Shown here: piece after piece, positions 1 through 8,516 of the stretch
How the letters are laid out: each line of letters starts with the position of its first letter
Numbering within the stretch: position 1 is the stretch's first letter
Source of the DNA: Bradyrhizobium monzae
GTDB lineage: Bacteria > Pseudomonadota > Alphaproteobacteria > Rhizobiales > Xanthobacteraceae
Length of the DNA: 64,000 nt
Assembly (NCBI RefSeq): GCF_021458635.1
Contig: NZ_JAIRDQ010000011.1
Coordinates: 1 to 64,000 of the forward strand
Direction: 5' to 3'
The notes under the pieces: model-generated
What the model saw: only the letters and a program-made list of their open reading frames with translations
Database searches by the model: none
Told to the model about the DNA's origin: nothing
Made by a program: the position numbers and the translations under genes

Positions 1-57
1 CTGACGACGATGCTTCCAAGCGATTTGCCGAAGAAATTCACAAGGACGTTGAAATGA
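1..57 (+). CDS. Possible 3' end of an upstream gene (18 codons visible)
   Basis: Frame 1 is open from the first base and ends in TGA at 55-57, overlapping the ATG of the Crp-like gene as ATGA, a common layout for translationally coupled neighbours. Only 18 residues are visible, so no family can be named. The competing reading is that frame 3, which is also open to the window edge and in frame with the Crp-like gene, is an N-terminal extension of that regulator. Confidence 0.25.
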   Translation: MTTMLPSDLPKKFTRTLK

Positions 58-728
58 GCAAGCAGGCCGAATTTGCGGTCATTCTGAAAATGAATGCCAT
101 GTTCGCCGATCTCGGGACGGACGAACTCCAGCGGCTGTCCAACCTCTGCCACACCCAGCATCTGGGGAACGGCGAGGTGCTGTTCCAGAAGGGCGATGCG
201 GGCGACGCGCTGTTCGGCGTGCGCCGCGGCCAGGTCCGCATCGAGACCGGCGCCTCCGATGGCAGCCGGCTGACGCTGAACTTCATGGGGCCGGGAGACC
301 TGTTCGGTGAAGTTGCGGTGCTCGACGGCCAGAGCCGCACCGCGGATGCGACCGCTGGCGAGGTCAGCGAATTGTTCGTGCTGCGGCGCGAAGACTTCCT
401 CGCCTTCCTCGAGCGCGAGCCAAAGGTCGCAATCAAGATCATCGCGCTGCTGTGTCAGCGCATCCGCTGGCAGAGCGAGCGCATGGAAGAATCCATGCTG
501 CAGCCGCTGCCGGTGCGGCTGGCGCGGCGGCTTTGCGCGCTCGCCGCTGATTTCGGTTCCGAGGTGCACATCTCGCAGGAGCAGCTCGGCGTCTTCGTCG
601 GCGCCGCCCGCGAGAGCGTCAACCGCCAGCTTCAGGCCTGGCGCAAGGAAGCGATCCTCGATCTCCAGCGCGGACGCATCCTGCTGCGGAACATGACCAA
701 GCTGACGGCGATCGCGCGGAACGAGTAG
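54..728 (+). CDS. Crp/Fnr family transcriptional regulator
   Basis: A 224-residue regulator with an N-terminal cyclic-nucleotide-binding-type beta-roll (about residues 12-125, including GDLFGEVAVLDG, which resembles the CRP phosphate-binding cassette) and a C-terminal HTH_Crp domain (about 150-215). The recognition helix reads ARESVNRQL, keeping the Arg-Glu-xxx-Arg pattern with which E. coli CRP reads TGTGA half-sites. There are no clustered N-terminal cysteines, so it is not an oxygen-sensing Fnr. The ATG at 54 has AAGGA seven bases upstream. The frame is also open upstream to base 3, so a longer N-terminus cannot be excluded. It faces the RND pump operon convergently. A TGTGA-N6-TCACA palindrome lies at 7586-7605 in this window, but a link is inference only. 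Confidence 0.85.
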   Translation: MSKQAEFAVILKMNAMFADLGTDELQRLSNLCHTQHLGNGEVLFQKGDAGDALFGVRRGQVRIETGASDGSRLTLNFMGPGDLFGEVAVLDGQSRTADATAGEVSELFVLRREDFLAFLEREPKVAIKIIALLCQRIRWQSERMEESMLQPLPVRLARRLCALAADFGSEVHISQEQLGVFVGAARESVNRQLQAWRKEAILDLQRGRILLRNMTKLTAIARNE

Positions 729-764
729 GCGCGCCACCAGACTGCTTCATCGTCGGAGTCGCAA

Positions 765-3700
765 TTATTCCGCCGCCGGATGCACGATGCTCTTCGGCGC
801 CGGCGTCGCCTCCGCGGTCGCAGCGCCGGCGGGCGGAGCCGCATGATGATCGCTCGTTTCCGCGTCCTCGCTGTGCACGATCAGCCGCTTGCCGAAGCGC
901 CAGATCAGGGCGCCGAGGTCGTCCATCACCATGAACATCGCGGGCACGAACACCAGCGACAGGATGGTCGAGAAGATCAGGCCGCCGATCACCGCAAGCG
1001 CCATCGGCGAGCGGAACTCGCCACCCGCGCCGACGGCGAGCGCGCTGGGTATCATGCCGGCGGCCATCGCGATCGTGGTCATGACGATCGGGCGGGCGCG
1101 CTTCATGCCGGCATCGATCATGGCCTCGTCGCGCGGCTTGCCGGCGCGAATGGATTCGATGGCGAATTCCACCAGCATGATCGCGTTCTTGGTGACGATG
1201 CCCATCAGCATCAGGATGCCGATCCACACCGGTGTGGTGAGCTGCTTGCCGGTGACGAGCAGGGCCGCGATGGCACCGCCGATCGACAGCGGCAGCGAGA
1301 ACAGGATGGTGATCGGTTGCAGGAAGGTGCCGAACAGCAGCACCAGCACGGCATAGACCATCATCAGGCCCGATGTGATCGCGGTGGCGAAGCCATCGGA
1401 CAGTTCGTTCAGGCTCTCGGCGTCGCCGGAGGGGCTGACCCTCACGCCCTTCGGCAGGCTCTTCATCACCGGCAGATCGTAGATCTTCTTGGTGGCGTCG
1501 CCGAGCGCGGCGGAGCCGACGAGGTCGGCTGCGACGGTGGCCTGGCGTTCGCGGTCGTAGCGATTGATGCTGGTCGGGCCTTGGTCGAGCTTGACGTCAG
1601 CGATGACCGAGAGCGGCACGCCGCCCTTCTCGCCGTGCTCGCCGAGCGGCACGCGCAACTGCTCGAGTGTCTTCAGATTGCCGCGCGCCGCGTCTTCGAG
1701 CTGCACGCGGATCGGCACCAGGCGGTCGCCGACGTCGAACTTGGCAAGCGCAGGACCGACGTCGCCGATCGTCGCGACACGAATGGTCTGAGACAGGCTT
1801 TCGGTCGATACGCCCAACCGGGCCGCGAGATCGGCGCGCGGCTCGATACGCAGCTCGGGCCGCTCCAGCGTGGTCTCCGAGATCACGTTGGAGATTGTTG
1901 GAATTCGTTTCATCTGCGTCGCGAGTTCGCTTGCGACATTGTTGACGATATTGGCATCGGCGCCGGTCACGACCAGTGCGATTGCGCGAAGACCGTTATC
2001 GTCGAGAAACCAGAAGCGGATGTCCGGGATATTCTCCAGCTCCTGGCTGATCGAGAATTCCAGTTCGCGCTGAGTGATGTCGCGGTCGCTCTTGGGCGTG
2101 TAGTTGATGATCAGGGCGGCGCGGCGGACTTCCTGGGTCCCCGGTGGAACGCGCCCGCCATCGACGAAAATGCTCTTGACCTCGGGCCGCTTACGCAGCC
2201 GTGCGACGATGTCCTCGGTGACCTTCTCGGTGTAGGCGAGCTGGGTGCCCGGCGGCAATTCGAGCGCCAGCAGCGATCGCGCGCTGTCCTGCGCAGGCAG
2301 GAAGCCCTGCGGCAGTAGCGTGATGCTCCAGATCGAGGCGGCGAAGATTCCAAAGCCGACCAGTACGGTGAGGAAATAGTGCTTCACCGACCACGTTACG
2401 ACCCGGTGATAGCCTCGCAGTACTCGGCCCGGCGGCGGCTCCGCATGATTGCCATGTTTGAGAAAGTAGGCCGCCAGCATTGGCGTCACGAAGCGCGCCG
2501 CGAGCAGCGAGAAAAACACCTGCACCGACACGGTGATGCCGAATTGTTTGAAGAATTGTCCTGCAATACCCGACATGAAGCTTGCGGGCGCGAAGATCGC
2601 GATGATCGTGAGCGAGATCGCGATCACCGCGAGGCCGATTTCGTCGGCGGCCTCCAGCGCGGCCCGATAGGGCGATTTGCCCATGTTCATGTGCCGAACG
2701 ATGTTCTCGATTTCGACGATCGCGTCGTCGACGAGAATACCCGTCGACAGCGTGATCGCGAGGAAGCTGACCAGGTTGAGCGAGAAGCCGAGGATGTCCA
2801 TTGCCCAGAACGCCGGGAAGATCGACAGCGGCAGCGAGATCGCGGCGATGATGGTGGCGCGCAGATCGCGCAAGAACAAAAGCACGATCACGACGGCGAG
2901 GATCGCACCTTCAAACAAGGTGGAGATCGCAGCCTCGTAATTGCCCTTGGTGTATTCGACGGAAGTGTCGATCAGTTTCAGGTCGACGTCGGGATACGCG
3001 GCCTTGAGCGCGTCGATCCGCTTCGCGACCGCGGCCGCGATCACCACGTCGCTGGCGCCCTTGGACCGTTTGATGCCGAGTGCAACTACCGGCTCGCCGT
3101 TGAAGCGTGCGAAGGTGCGGCGGTCGGCGATGGTGTCGGTGACGGTGCCGAGGTCGTCGAGCCTAACCTCGCCGCCGCTGAACAGCGCGATCATGGTGCC
3201 GGCCAGGTCGCTGAGCGTCTTGGCGCCGGCCAGCGTCCGGATCGCCTGGTCGTTCTTGCCGATTTCGGCGCGACCGCCGGCGACGTCGACATTGGTGCCG
3301 CGCAGGCTCTGGCTGACGTTGACGGCGGTCAGTCCCATCGCCTGCAGGCGGTCGGGATCGAGCGAGACAAGGATCTCACGCTCGACACCGCCGATGCGCT
3401 CGACCTGGGCGACGCCACGGACTCCCTGAAGCGCACGCTTGACCACGTCGTCGACGAAATAAGAGAGCTGCTCTGGCGTCTTTCCGGGCGAGATCGCGGC
3501 GTAAGTGACGATCGGCAGGCCGATCACGTCGACGCGCTGGATCAGCGGCTCGTTCACGTTCTGCGGCAGATTCGAGCGCACCCGCGTCACGGCGTCCTTG
3601 ACGTCGTTGAGCGCGCGGTCGGTGTTGGTTTCCAGCGCGAACTGGATCGTGGTCAGGGAAAGGCCGTCGGTGATCTGCGACCCGATGTGCCGCACGCCTT

Positions 3701-3929
3701 CGACACCGGAGACCGCGTCTTCGATGGTCTTGGTAACCTGGGACTCGAGCTCGGCAGGTGCTGCGCCGAACTGCGAAACGGCGACCGAGATCACCGGAAT
3801 GTCGGCCGAGGGCAGTCGCGTCACCGCGAGCTTGGTGAAGGAGGTCCAGCCGAGGATCAGGAGGATGATCGAAAACACCACCGACGGCAGCGGATTCCGG
3901 ATCGACCATGCCGAGATATTGAGAGCCAT
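765..3929 (-). CDS. RND efflux pump inner-membrane permease (HAE1/AcrB family)
   Basis: A 1054-residue inner-membrane proton/drug antiporter of usual AcrB length. It opens with the typical NISAWSIRNP helix and has two repeats of six transmembrane segments separated by large periplasmic loops. The proton-relay residues are visible: the aspartate pair in STGILVDDAIVEIENI (TM4) and the lysine in MGIVTKNAIMLVEF (TM10). The start shares one base with the stop of the adaptor gene upstream (TGATG), so the two are translationally coupled. The substrate cannot be read from sequence. No TolC-type channel gene lies next to it, so the pump probably borrows an outer-membrane channel encoded elsewhere. Confidence 0.95.
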   Translation of the reverse strand: MALNISAWSIRNPLPSVVFSIILLILGWTSFTKLAVTRLPSADIPVISVAVSQFGAAPAELESQVTKTIEDAVSGVEGVRHIGSQITDGLSLTTIQFALETNTDRALNDVKDAVTRVRSNLPQNVNEPLIQRVDVIGLPIVTYAAISPGKTPEQLSYFVDDVVKRALQGVRGVAQVERIGGVEREILVSLDPDRLQAMGLTAVNVSQSLRGTNVDVAGGRAEIGKNDQAIRTLAGAKTLSDLAGTMIALFSGGEVRLDDLGTVTDTIADRRTFARFNGEPVVALGIKRSKGASDVVIAAAVAKRIDALKAAYPDVDLKLIDTSVEYTKGNYEAAISTLFEGAILAVVIVLLFLRDLRATIIAAISLPLSIFPAFWAMDILGFSLNLVSFLAITLSTGILVDDAIVEIENIVRHMNMGKSPYRAALEAADEIGLAVIAISLTIIAIFAPASFMSGIAGQFFKQFGITVSVQVFFSLLAARFVTPMLAAYFLKHGNHAEPPPGRVLRGYHRVVTWSVKHYFLTVLVGFGIFAASIWSITLLPQGFLPAQDSARSLLALELPPGTQLAYTEKVTEDIVARLRKRPEVKSIFVDGGRVPPGTQEVRRAALIINYTPKSDRDITQRELEFSISQELENIPDIRFWFLDDNGLRAIALVVTGADANIVNNVASELATQMKRIPTISNVISETTLERPELRIEPRADLAARLGVSTESLSQTIRVATIGDVGPALAKFDVGDRLVPIRVQLEDAARGNLKTLEQLRVPLGEHGEKGGVPLSVIADVKLDQGPTSINRYDRERQATVAADLVGSAALGDATKKIYDLPVMKSLPKGVRVSPSGDAESLNELSDGFATAITSGLMMVYAVLVLLFGTFLQPITILFSLPLSIGGAIAALLVTGKQLTTPVWIGILMLMGIVTKNAIMLVEFAIESIRAGKPRDEAMIDAGMKRARPIVMTTIAMAAGMIPSALAVGAGGEFRSPMALAVIGGLIFSTILSLVFVPAMFMVMDDLGALIWRFGKRLIVHSEDAETSDHHAAPPAGAATAEATPAPKSIVHPAAE

Positions 3930-4858
3930 CAGCGTACCCGCGTGCGATCGAGTTCATCGGCGAACATGGTCTTGATCTGGTCGCCGTCATGGAGCGAAGA
4001 GCCTGCGTCGGCCACGACGATTTCGCCGACGTCGACACCTTCAAGGATTTCGGTTTGGCTGTCGGATGTCAGCCCGACACGCACCCGACGTGTCTCGACG
4101 GTGTTGCCTTTGATCACCTGGACGGTGAGATGGTCGATCGCCGTCTTGGGAACCGCGACGCCGCAGCTTCGCTTGGCGTCGATCGAGGCACGGGCAAACA
4201 CGCCGACCTTCAGCGATGGATTGTTGGTGACGCTGATGCGGACGCGGCCGAGTTGCGTGGCGCGGTCGATCTCGGGGGCAACCAGCCGGACCCGGCCGAT
4301 CAGATCGGCGGCCTCGTCCCGGCTGATCCGTACCGTTGCGCCGGGGCTGAGTTTTGGCATGTGCACGGCCGGGACTTGAGCATCCAGCTCGATCTCGTTG
4401 TTGACGGCGATGCGGAACATCGGTCCCGCCTGCGGCGAGGCCGGCGCACCGACGATGGTTCGCACTTCCGTGACGAGCCCCGGCGCGGGTGCTTTCAGCG
4501 AGATCGGACCCTGCGGACCCGACCTTTGCGGCTGACCCGGGATCTGTGGCGGCGCCGTCAGGCGCGCCAGCTCCTGGTTCTCGGTGACGAGGGCGCCTTC
4601 GGTGACGAAGAGATCGGTGACCTTCGATCCTTCCTGGTCGGCCATGACCACGGCCTCGCGCCGCGGCACGAAGAAGCCGGTGACGCGCACCAGGTCGGAG
4701 AAGCAGGCATTGGTCGACTTCGCCACGATGACGAGCGCCTCGCCCGGCGTCTCCTTTGCCTCGGGGCGATGCCGATGCTCGAACCAGTAATAGCCGACGC
4801 CGAGCGCAAGGATGAACGCCACGGTTCCCGCAGGCTTGAGATATTCGGAGATGTTCAT
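3929..4858 (-). CDS. RND efflux periplasmic adaptor (membrane fusion protein)
   Basis: A 309-residue HlyD/AcrA-type adaptor with an N-terminal hydrophobic anchor (about residues 10-27), a lipoyl-like half motif (VTDLFVTEGALVTENQELARL), a beta-barrel region and a membrane-proximal C-terminal domain. It would link the permease encoded immediately downstream to an outer-membrane channel. It is first in the two-gene operon and short for the family, with little room for the long alpha-hairpin that contacts TolC; it may therefore use a compact hairpin or a different channel. The ATG at 4858 is the first good start after the gap from the ompA-like gene. Confidence 0.9.
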   Translation of the reverse strand: MNISEYLKPAGTVAFILALGVGYYWFEHRHRPEAKETPGEALVIVAKSTNACFSDLVRVTGFFVPRREAVVMADQEGSKVTDLFVTEGALVTENQELARLTAPPQIPGQPQRSGPQGPISLKAPAPGLVTEVRTIVGAPASPQAGPMFRIAVNNEIELDAQVPAVHMPKLSPGATVRISRDEAADLIGRVRLVAPEIDRATQLGRVRISVTNNPSLKVGVFARASIDAKRSCGVAVPKTAIDHLTVQVIKGNTVETRRVRVGLTSDSQTEILEGVDVGEIVVADAGSSLHDGDQIKTMFADELDRTRVR

Positions 4859-4916
4859 CGCCGGATCATCCTGGCCTGGCTCGGGGTTGCTGGGATCGTT
4901 TCCCTGAAACGAAGCG

Positions 4917-4940
4917 GCGTCCCGCAGGGCTGCGGGACGC
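4917..4940 (-). terminator. Hairpin downstream of the OmpA-family gene
   Basis: A perfect 10-bp inverted repeat (GCGTCCCGCA / TGCGGGACGC) with a 4-base loop lies 60 bases past the stop of the OmpA-family gene on the minus strand. The following minus-strand sequence is only moderately T-rich, so it is a plausible but not classical Rho-independent terminator. It would separate the OmpA-family gene from the efflux operon. Confidence 0.55.
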
Positions 4941-5001
4941 GCGCTGGGAGCAAGACTTTACACCACATCACGACTGGTCACTGCAAAGGATTACGTCGTG
5001 G

Positions 5002-5670
5002 TCACTTCGAGGCGGTGGTCTTGTTTTCCATATTCACGACCTGCACGCGGCGGTTCACCTCCGCCATCGGCTGGTTCGGATCCTTCAGCTTGCTCTTGCC
5101 GTAACCGACGGTGACGAGGTCGGCGGCGGCAATGCTGTGTTTCGCGACGAGGTAGCGCTTGATCGAATCCGCACGACGTTCCGACAGCTCCTGGTTGTAG
5201 CCCTCGCTGCCGGCGGCGTCGGTGTGGCCGGCGACCACGAAGGTCGACCCCTTCAAATCGGGGCTTGTCAGTGCGCGGCCCAGCGCCTGCACCGAAGGCA
5301 GCGACTTGGTGCTGATGTCGGCCGAATTGTAGTCGAAGGTGATTTCGAGATCGATATTCGGCTTGTCCTTGGCGACGGAGGCGAGCTCCTCGCGCTCGGT
5401 CGAGGACAGCGAGCGCGTGGCGCGGCCGCGGACAGACTGGATCAGCTTGGTTTCCGCCGGGTTCGGCGCCGGATCGGCCTGTGGAGCGATCGAGAGGCCG
5501 CGGGTCAGGGGCTTCTTTGGCTGCGGCGCCAGCGCGCGAACGATCTCATCCTCGGTGACGTTCTTGCTGTTGCCGTCGCCGGCGAAGGCAGGCGGGAGCG
5601 TCAGCGACAGCGCGGCGCCGATGGTGATGACGGAGAGGATCGCGGTCAGTCCCTTTGCAACCAATCTCAT
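5002..5670 (-). CDS. OmpA-family peptidoglycan-binding protein
   Basis: A 222-residue exported protein. I place the start at the ATG at 5670, which has a strong AGGAGGG site and opens directly into a signal peptide (MRLVAKGL..., hydrophobic core, cut near PPAFA-GD); the frame is open further upstream without such features. After a short linker, the C-terminal OmpA domain (about residues 105-215) shows the expected ITFDYNSADIS strand, AGHTDAAGSEGYNQELSERRA and NRRVQV, the segments that bind meso-diaminopimelate. There is no lipobox cysteine and no N-terminal beta-barrel, so it is probably a periplasmic peptidoglycan-associated protein. It follows the pseudo-caspase gene with a 141-base gap. 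Confidence 0.85.
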   Translation of the reverse strand: MRLVAKGLTAILSVITIGAALSLTLPPAFAGDGNSKNVTEDEIVRALAPQPKKPLTRGLSIAPQADPAPNPAETKLIQSVRGRATRSLSSTEREELASVAKDKPNIDLEITFDYNSADISTKSLPSVQALGRALTSPDLKGSTFVVAGHTDAAGSEGYNQELSERRADSIKRYLVAKHSIAAADLVTVGYGKSKLKDPNQPMAEVNRRVQVVNMENKTTASK

Positions 5671-5811
5671 TGCCAGTCCCTCCTGCGCGAGCCCGCGCGG
5701 TTCCGAAATTCCTGCAAGGGGCCCCGGCAAGGCCACCTGCGGCATCCGTTCCATTAGTCTTGCCGGACCGCCACGGGTTCGAGGGGCTGCCGGCCTCAAA
5801 TCAAAAAAATA

Positions 5812-7341
5812 TCAACGTACTCCGTAACTTGCGAACTCTCCAGCGATGTTCGGGTCCATCGCTTTGGCATTGGCGATGTCGAGTGCACCCTCCTGGGCCG
5901 AGCCGTTGCGCTGCTTCGCCACGCCCCGGCCGTAGAGCGAGGACGTGAGGCGCGGGTTGATCTTCAGCGCGGCGTCGAAATCGGCGATGGCGTTCTTCAC
6001 TGCCCCGGATTTGAGGTTCACCAGCCCACGGCTGTCCAGCGCATCGACGAAGTTCGGACGCAGCCGCAGCGCCTCATTGCAATCCTTCAGCGCGGCCTGG
6101 AGGTCGCCGACCACGGCACGGGTCCAGCAGCGGTTGTTCAGCGCCTCGACGTCCTTCGTGTTGATCCGGAGCGTGTCGTCAAAATCCCTGATGGCGAGGC
6201 TGTAGGCGCCCTTGCTGGCATAGACCTGGCCACGCCGGTATAGCGCATTCACGTCGTCCGGATTGGCGGCGATCTTGGCCGTCAGGCCCTTGATGGTGGG
6301 ATCCTCAGCCAGCGCAGCCGCGCTCGGGCCGCCATCGGCGTTCGGCGCCGGGGCGGGTTCGGCCGGTTTGACCGGCGGTGCCGGCGGAGGCAGCGCGGCC
6401 TCAACCTGCGGCTTCGGTGCCGGCGGCGGTGGTGACGGAGGTGCAGGCGGCGCCGGCGGATTGTTCGCAGCCACGGATGGTGCTGGCGGGGCGGCCGGAG
6501 CCGGAGGAGCCGGAGGCGGGTTGTTGGCGACCGGGGGCGGTGCGGGAGGCACCGGTGGCGGGGTCGTCGCCGTTGGGCGCGATCCTGCGGCACCCGGAAT
6601 GAACGAGAAATCCTCGGCGAGCGAGGACGATATCCACGGTACCTGTTCGCCGCGCGAAGCGCGGGTGACGCCCATCTTGGTGCGGTTCAGCGTTTCCTCC
6701 GCCATCAGGTCGGGGACACGGATTTCCTTGAGCAGTTCCTGGACGAACAGGCTGTGGTCGCCGCCGGCGTCCGACACTACGGACGCCAGCGCCGCCGAAT
6801 ACATCACCAGCGTGCCGTTCGGCGCGATGACCGGGGTCAGACCCGCCGAGAAGCTGCGGAACCGCCGCTCGAACGGGTTGCGCCTGCTGGCATCGATCAG
6901 CGCGATCTTGACGCCGGCGCCGCGGGTGTTGAGCTCGCCCAGGATCGCTTCGATGCTGAACCCGTCGCGACGGACGTCGGACTCGGTCCAGATCTGCGCG
7001 TCGACCGGGATCATGTAGCTCTGGCGTGCCGACTGGATGCCGAACCCGCTGTAGAACACCAACGCCACCGAGCCCGGCTTGATCTTGCCGTAAAGCTTGT
7101 CGAAGGCGCGGCGCATTCCGTCGCCGGTCAGGTTCTCGCCGACCTCGACGGAAAAGCCGTCGCGCTTGAGCTCGTCGGCGACATCGCGGGTATCGTTGAT
7201 CGGCTCTTTCAGCGGGCTGTCCGCATCCGGATATTTGGCATTGCCGATGACCAGCGCATATCGATCGCCGGCCGCATGCGATGGCGCGGTCGGGATGAGC
7301 GAGACAAGCAATGGCAGAAGAAAAAGCAGGCGAGTTTTCAT
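5812..7341 (-). CDS. Secreted caspase-like (pseudo-peptidase) protein with TPR repeats
   Basis: A 509-residue protein: signal peptide (residues 1-23), a caspase/peptidase C14-like domain (about 24-250), a long proline/alanine-rich linker (about 255-345), then three to four TPR motifs (about 350-490, e.g. NALYRRGQVYASKGAYSLAI, ALNNRCWTRAVVGDLQAALK). Both catalytic positions are substituted: the histidine of the usual YSGHG motif is Phe100 (YSGFG), and the cysteine of the usual DAC motif is Ser152 (IDASRRNP). The fold is kept while peptidase chemistry should be lost, so it is best read as a periplasmic scaffold or binding protein. Upstream is a 368-base divergent gap. Confidence 0.88.
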   Translation of the reverse strand: MKTRLLFLLPLLVSLIPTAPSHAAGDRYALVIGNAKYPDADSPLKEPINDTRDVADELKRDGFSVEVGENLTGDGMRRAFDKLYGKIKPGSVALVFYSGFGIQSARQSYMIPVDAQIWTESDVRRDGFSIEAILGELNTRGAGVKIALIDASRRNPFERRFRSFSAGLTPVIAPNGTLVMYSAALASVVSDAGGDHSLFVQELLKEIRVPDLMAEETLNRTKMGVTRASRGEQVPWISSSLAEDFSFIPGAAGSRPTATTPPPVPPAPPPVANNPPPAPPAPAAPPAPSVAANNPPAPPAPPSPPPPAPKPQVEAALPPPAPPVKPAEPAPAPNADGGPSAAALAEDPTIKGLTAKIAANPDDVNALYRRGQVYASKGAYSLAIRDFDDTLRINTKDVEALNNRCWTRAVVGDLQAALKDCNEALRLRPNFVDALDSRGLVNLKSGAVKNAIADFDAALKINPRLTSSLYGRGVAKQRNGSAQEGALDIANAKAMDPNIAGEFASYGVR

Positions 7342-7709
7342 AATCAGCGCGGTCCAGCCAAAAAGGCGCCGTTCCCAGCTTGCGCCGCGGCGACCTTAAC
7401 TTACGCAATGTGCATTATCAAACCGGGGAGTGGGGGCGTCAACCGCTTGGAGATTCGGCACTATCGCGACAATTGACCGCGATGCACAGGTCGGCTGCGA
7501 GCGGATAAATCGGTGGTCACGGCGCTACTAGACGCGTTCTCGTTCAGGGTTCCGGCCGTCATGTTAGGCCGGGACTCGCGATGAAAATGTGATTGGTCTC
7601 ACATTGCGCCCTGCGTCCACCGCAGTCTCAGACGTTTGACCTTTACGGCGGGCAATGGCTTGGTGCGCGGCAGGTCCGTTCAGAAAAAGCAAAAACCGGG
7701 ATCAAAGTC
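7342..7709. other. Divergent intergenic region (368 bases)
   Basis: This region separates the minus-strand pseudo-caspase gene from the plus-strand lactonase-like gene. I see no coding signal. The recognisable element is the CRP-like palindrome at 7586-7605; promoters for both flanking genes should lie here, but no clear -35/-10 pair stands out. Confidence 0.6.
7586..7605. promoter_or_regulatory. CRP-like operator palindrome
   Basis: AATGTGA and TCACATT form a perfect 7-bp inverted repeat around a 6-base spacer, matching the TGTGA-N6-TCACA consensus of CRP-type regulators. It lies 104 bases upstream of the lactonase-like start at 7710, a typical distance for an upstream activator site. Which regulator binds is not shown by the sequence. 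Confidence 0.6.
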
Positions 7710-8516
7710 ATGGGAAACGCCTACGAAATCTACGCCCTGCGTTATGCGACGATGTCGCCGCGCACCCCCAGCATGAATTTTTTGGCGCCCGACCCGCATG
7801 ACAGCGCGGCGCAGGACCTCGACTACTTCGTTTGGCTGATCCGTGGGCAGGGCCGCGATATTCTGGTCGATACCGGCTTCAATGCCGAGGAGGCGACCTC
7901 CCGCGCGCGCAAGCTGACGCTCAATCCGGTCGATGCGCTGGAGCGCTTTGGCGTCGCGGCGTCGAGCATCCGCGACATTATCGTGACGCATCTGCATTAC
8001 GATCACGCCGGGAATCTCGATCGTTTCCCGCATGCGCGCTTCCATCTCCAGGAGCGCGAGATGGCTTACGCCACGGGGCGCTGCATGTGCAACGGACTGC
8101 TGCGACATCCATTCTCGGTCGAGCACGTCACCCAGATGGTGCGCCATGTCTATGGCGAGCGCGTCAATTTCTATTCGGGCGACGGCGAGATCGCGTCCGG
8201 TGTCTCCGTGCACCGTGTCGGCGGCCATTCGGACGGCTTGCAGGTGGTCACGGTCGAGACCGCGCGCGGTCCGGTGGTGCTGGCGTCCGACGCCGCGCAT
8301 TACTACGCCAATCTGCAGCGCCGCAGCCCGTTCCCGATCGTCTACAATGTCGGCGACATGGCCGTTGGCTGGGAGACGATCGAGCGTCTCGCTGGACATC
8401 CCGACCGGTTCATTCCTGGCCACGATCCGATCGTGACCGAGATCTATCCACGCGCCAGCGATAAGGTCGATGCGTGGGCACTGCATTTGCCGCCGACGCG
8501 GTCGTTTGCGAAGTGA
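7710..8516 (+). CDS. Metallo-beta-lactamase-fold hydrolase, N-acyl-homoserine lactonase-like
   Basis: A 268-residue cytoplasmic hydrolase of the AhlD/AiiA-like branch of the MBL superfamily. The dinuclear zinc motif is complete: His94-x-His96-x-Asp98-His99 in THLHYDHAGN, a further histidine in VGGHSDG, the bridging aspartate in VLASDAAHYY and the last histidine in FIPGHDP. The family opens lactone rings, so quorum quenching or hydrolysis of another lactone is possible; the true substrate is unknown. I chose the ATG at 7710 because the longer frame would start beside the CRP-like palindrome. It ends one base before the convergent marR-like gene. Confidence 0.85.
   Translation: MGNAYEIYALRYATMSPRTPSMNFLAPDPHDSAAQDLDYFVWLIRGQGRDILVDTGFNAEEATSRARKLTLNPVDALERFGVAASSIRDIIVTHLHYDHAGNLDRFPHARFHLQEREMAYATGRCMCNGLLRHPFSVEHVTQMVRHVYGERVNFYSGDGEIASGVSVHRVGGHSDGLQVVTVETARGPVVLASDAAHYYANLQRRSPFPIVYNVGDMAVGWETIERLAGHPDRFIPGHDPIVTEIYPRASDKVDAWALHLPPTRSFAK

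Noticed and set aside
780..4379. Long plus-strand open frames (hundreds of codons) opposite the RND efflux genes
   Set aside because: They are mirror frames of GC-rich coding DNA; the minus-strand frames encode clear RND permease and adaptor motifs, and the plus-strand products are low-complexity and rich in Arg, Asp and His.
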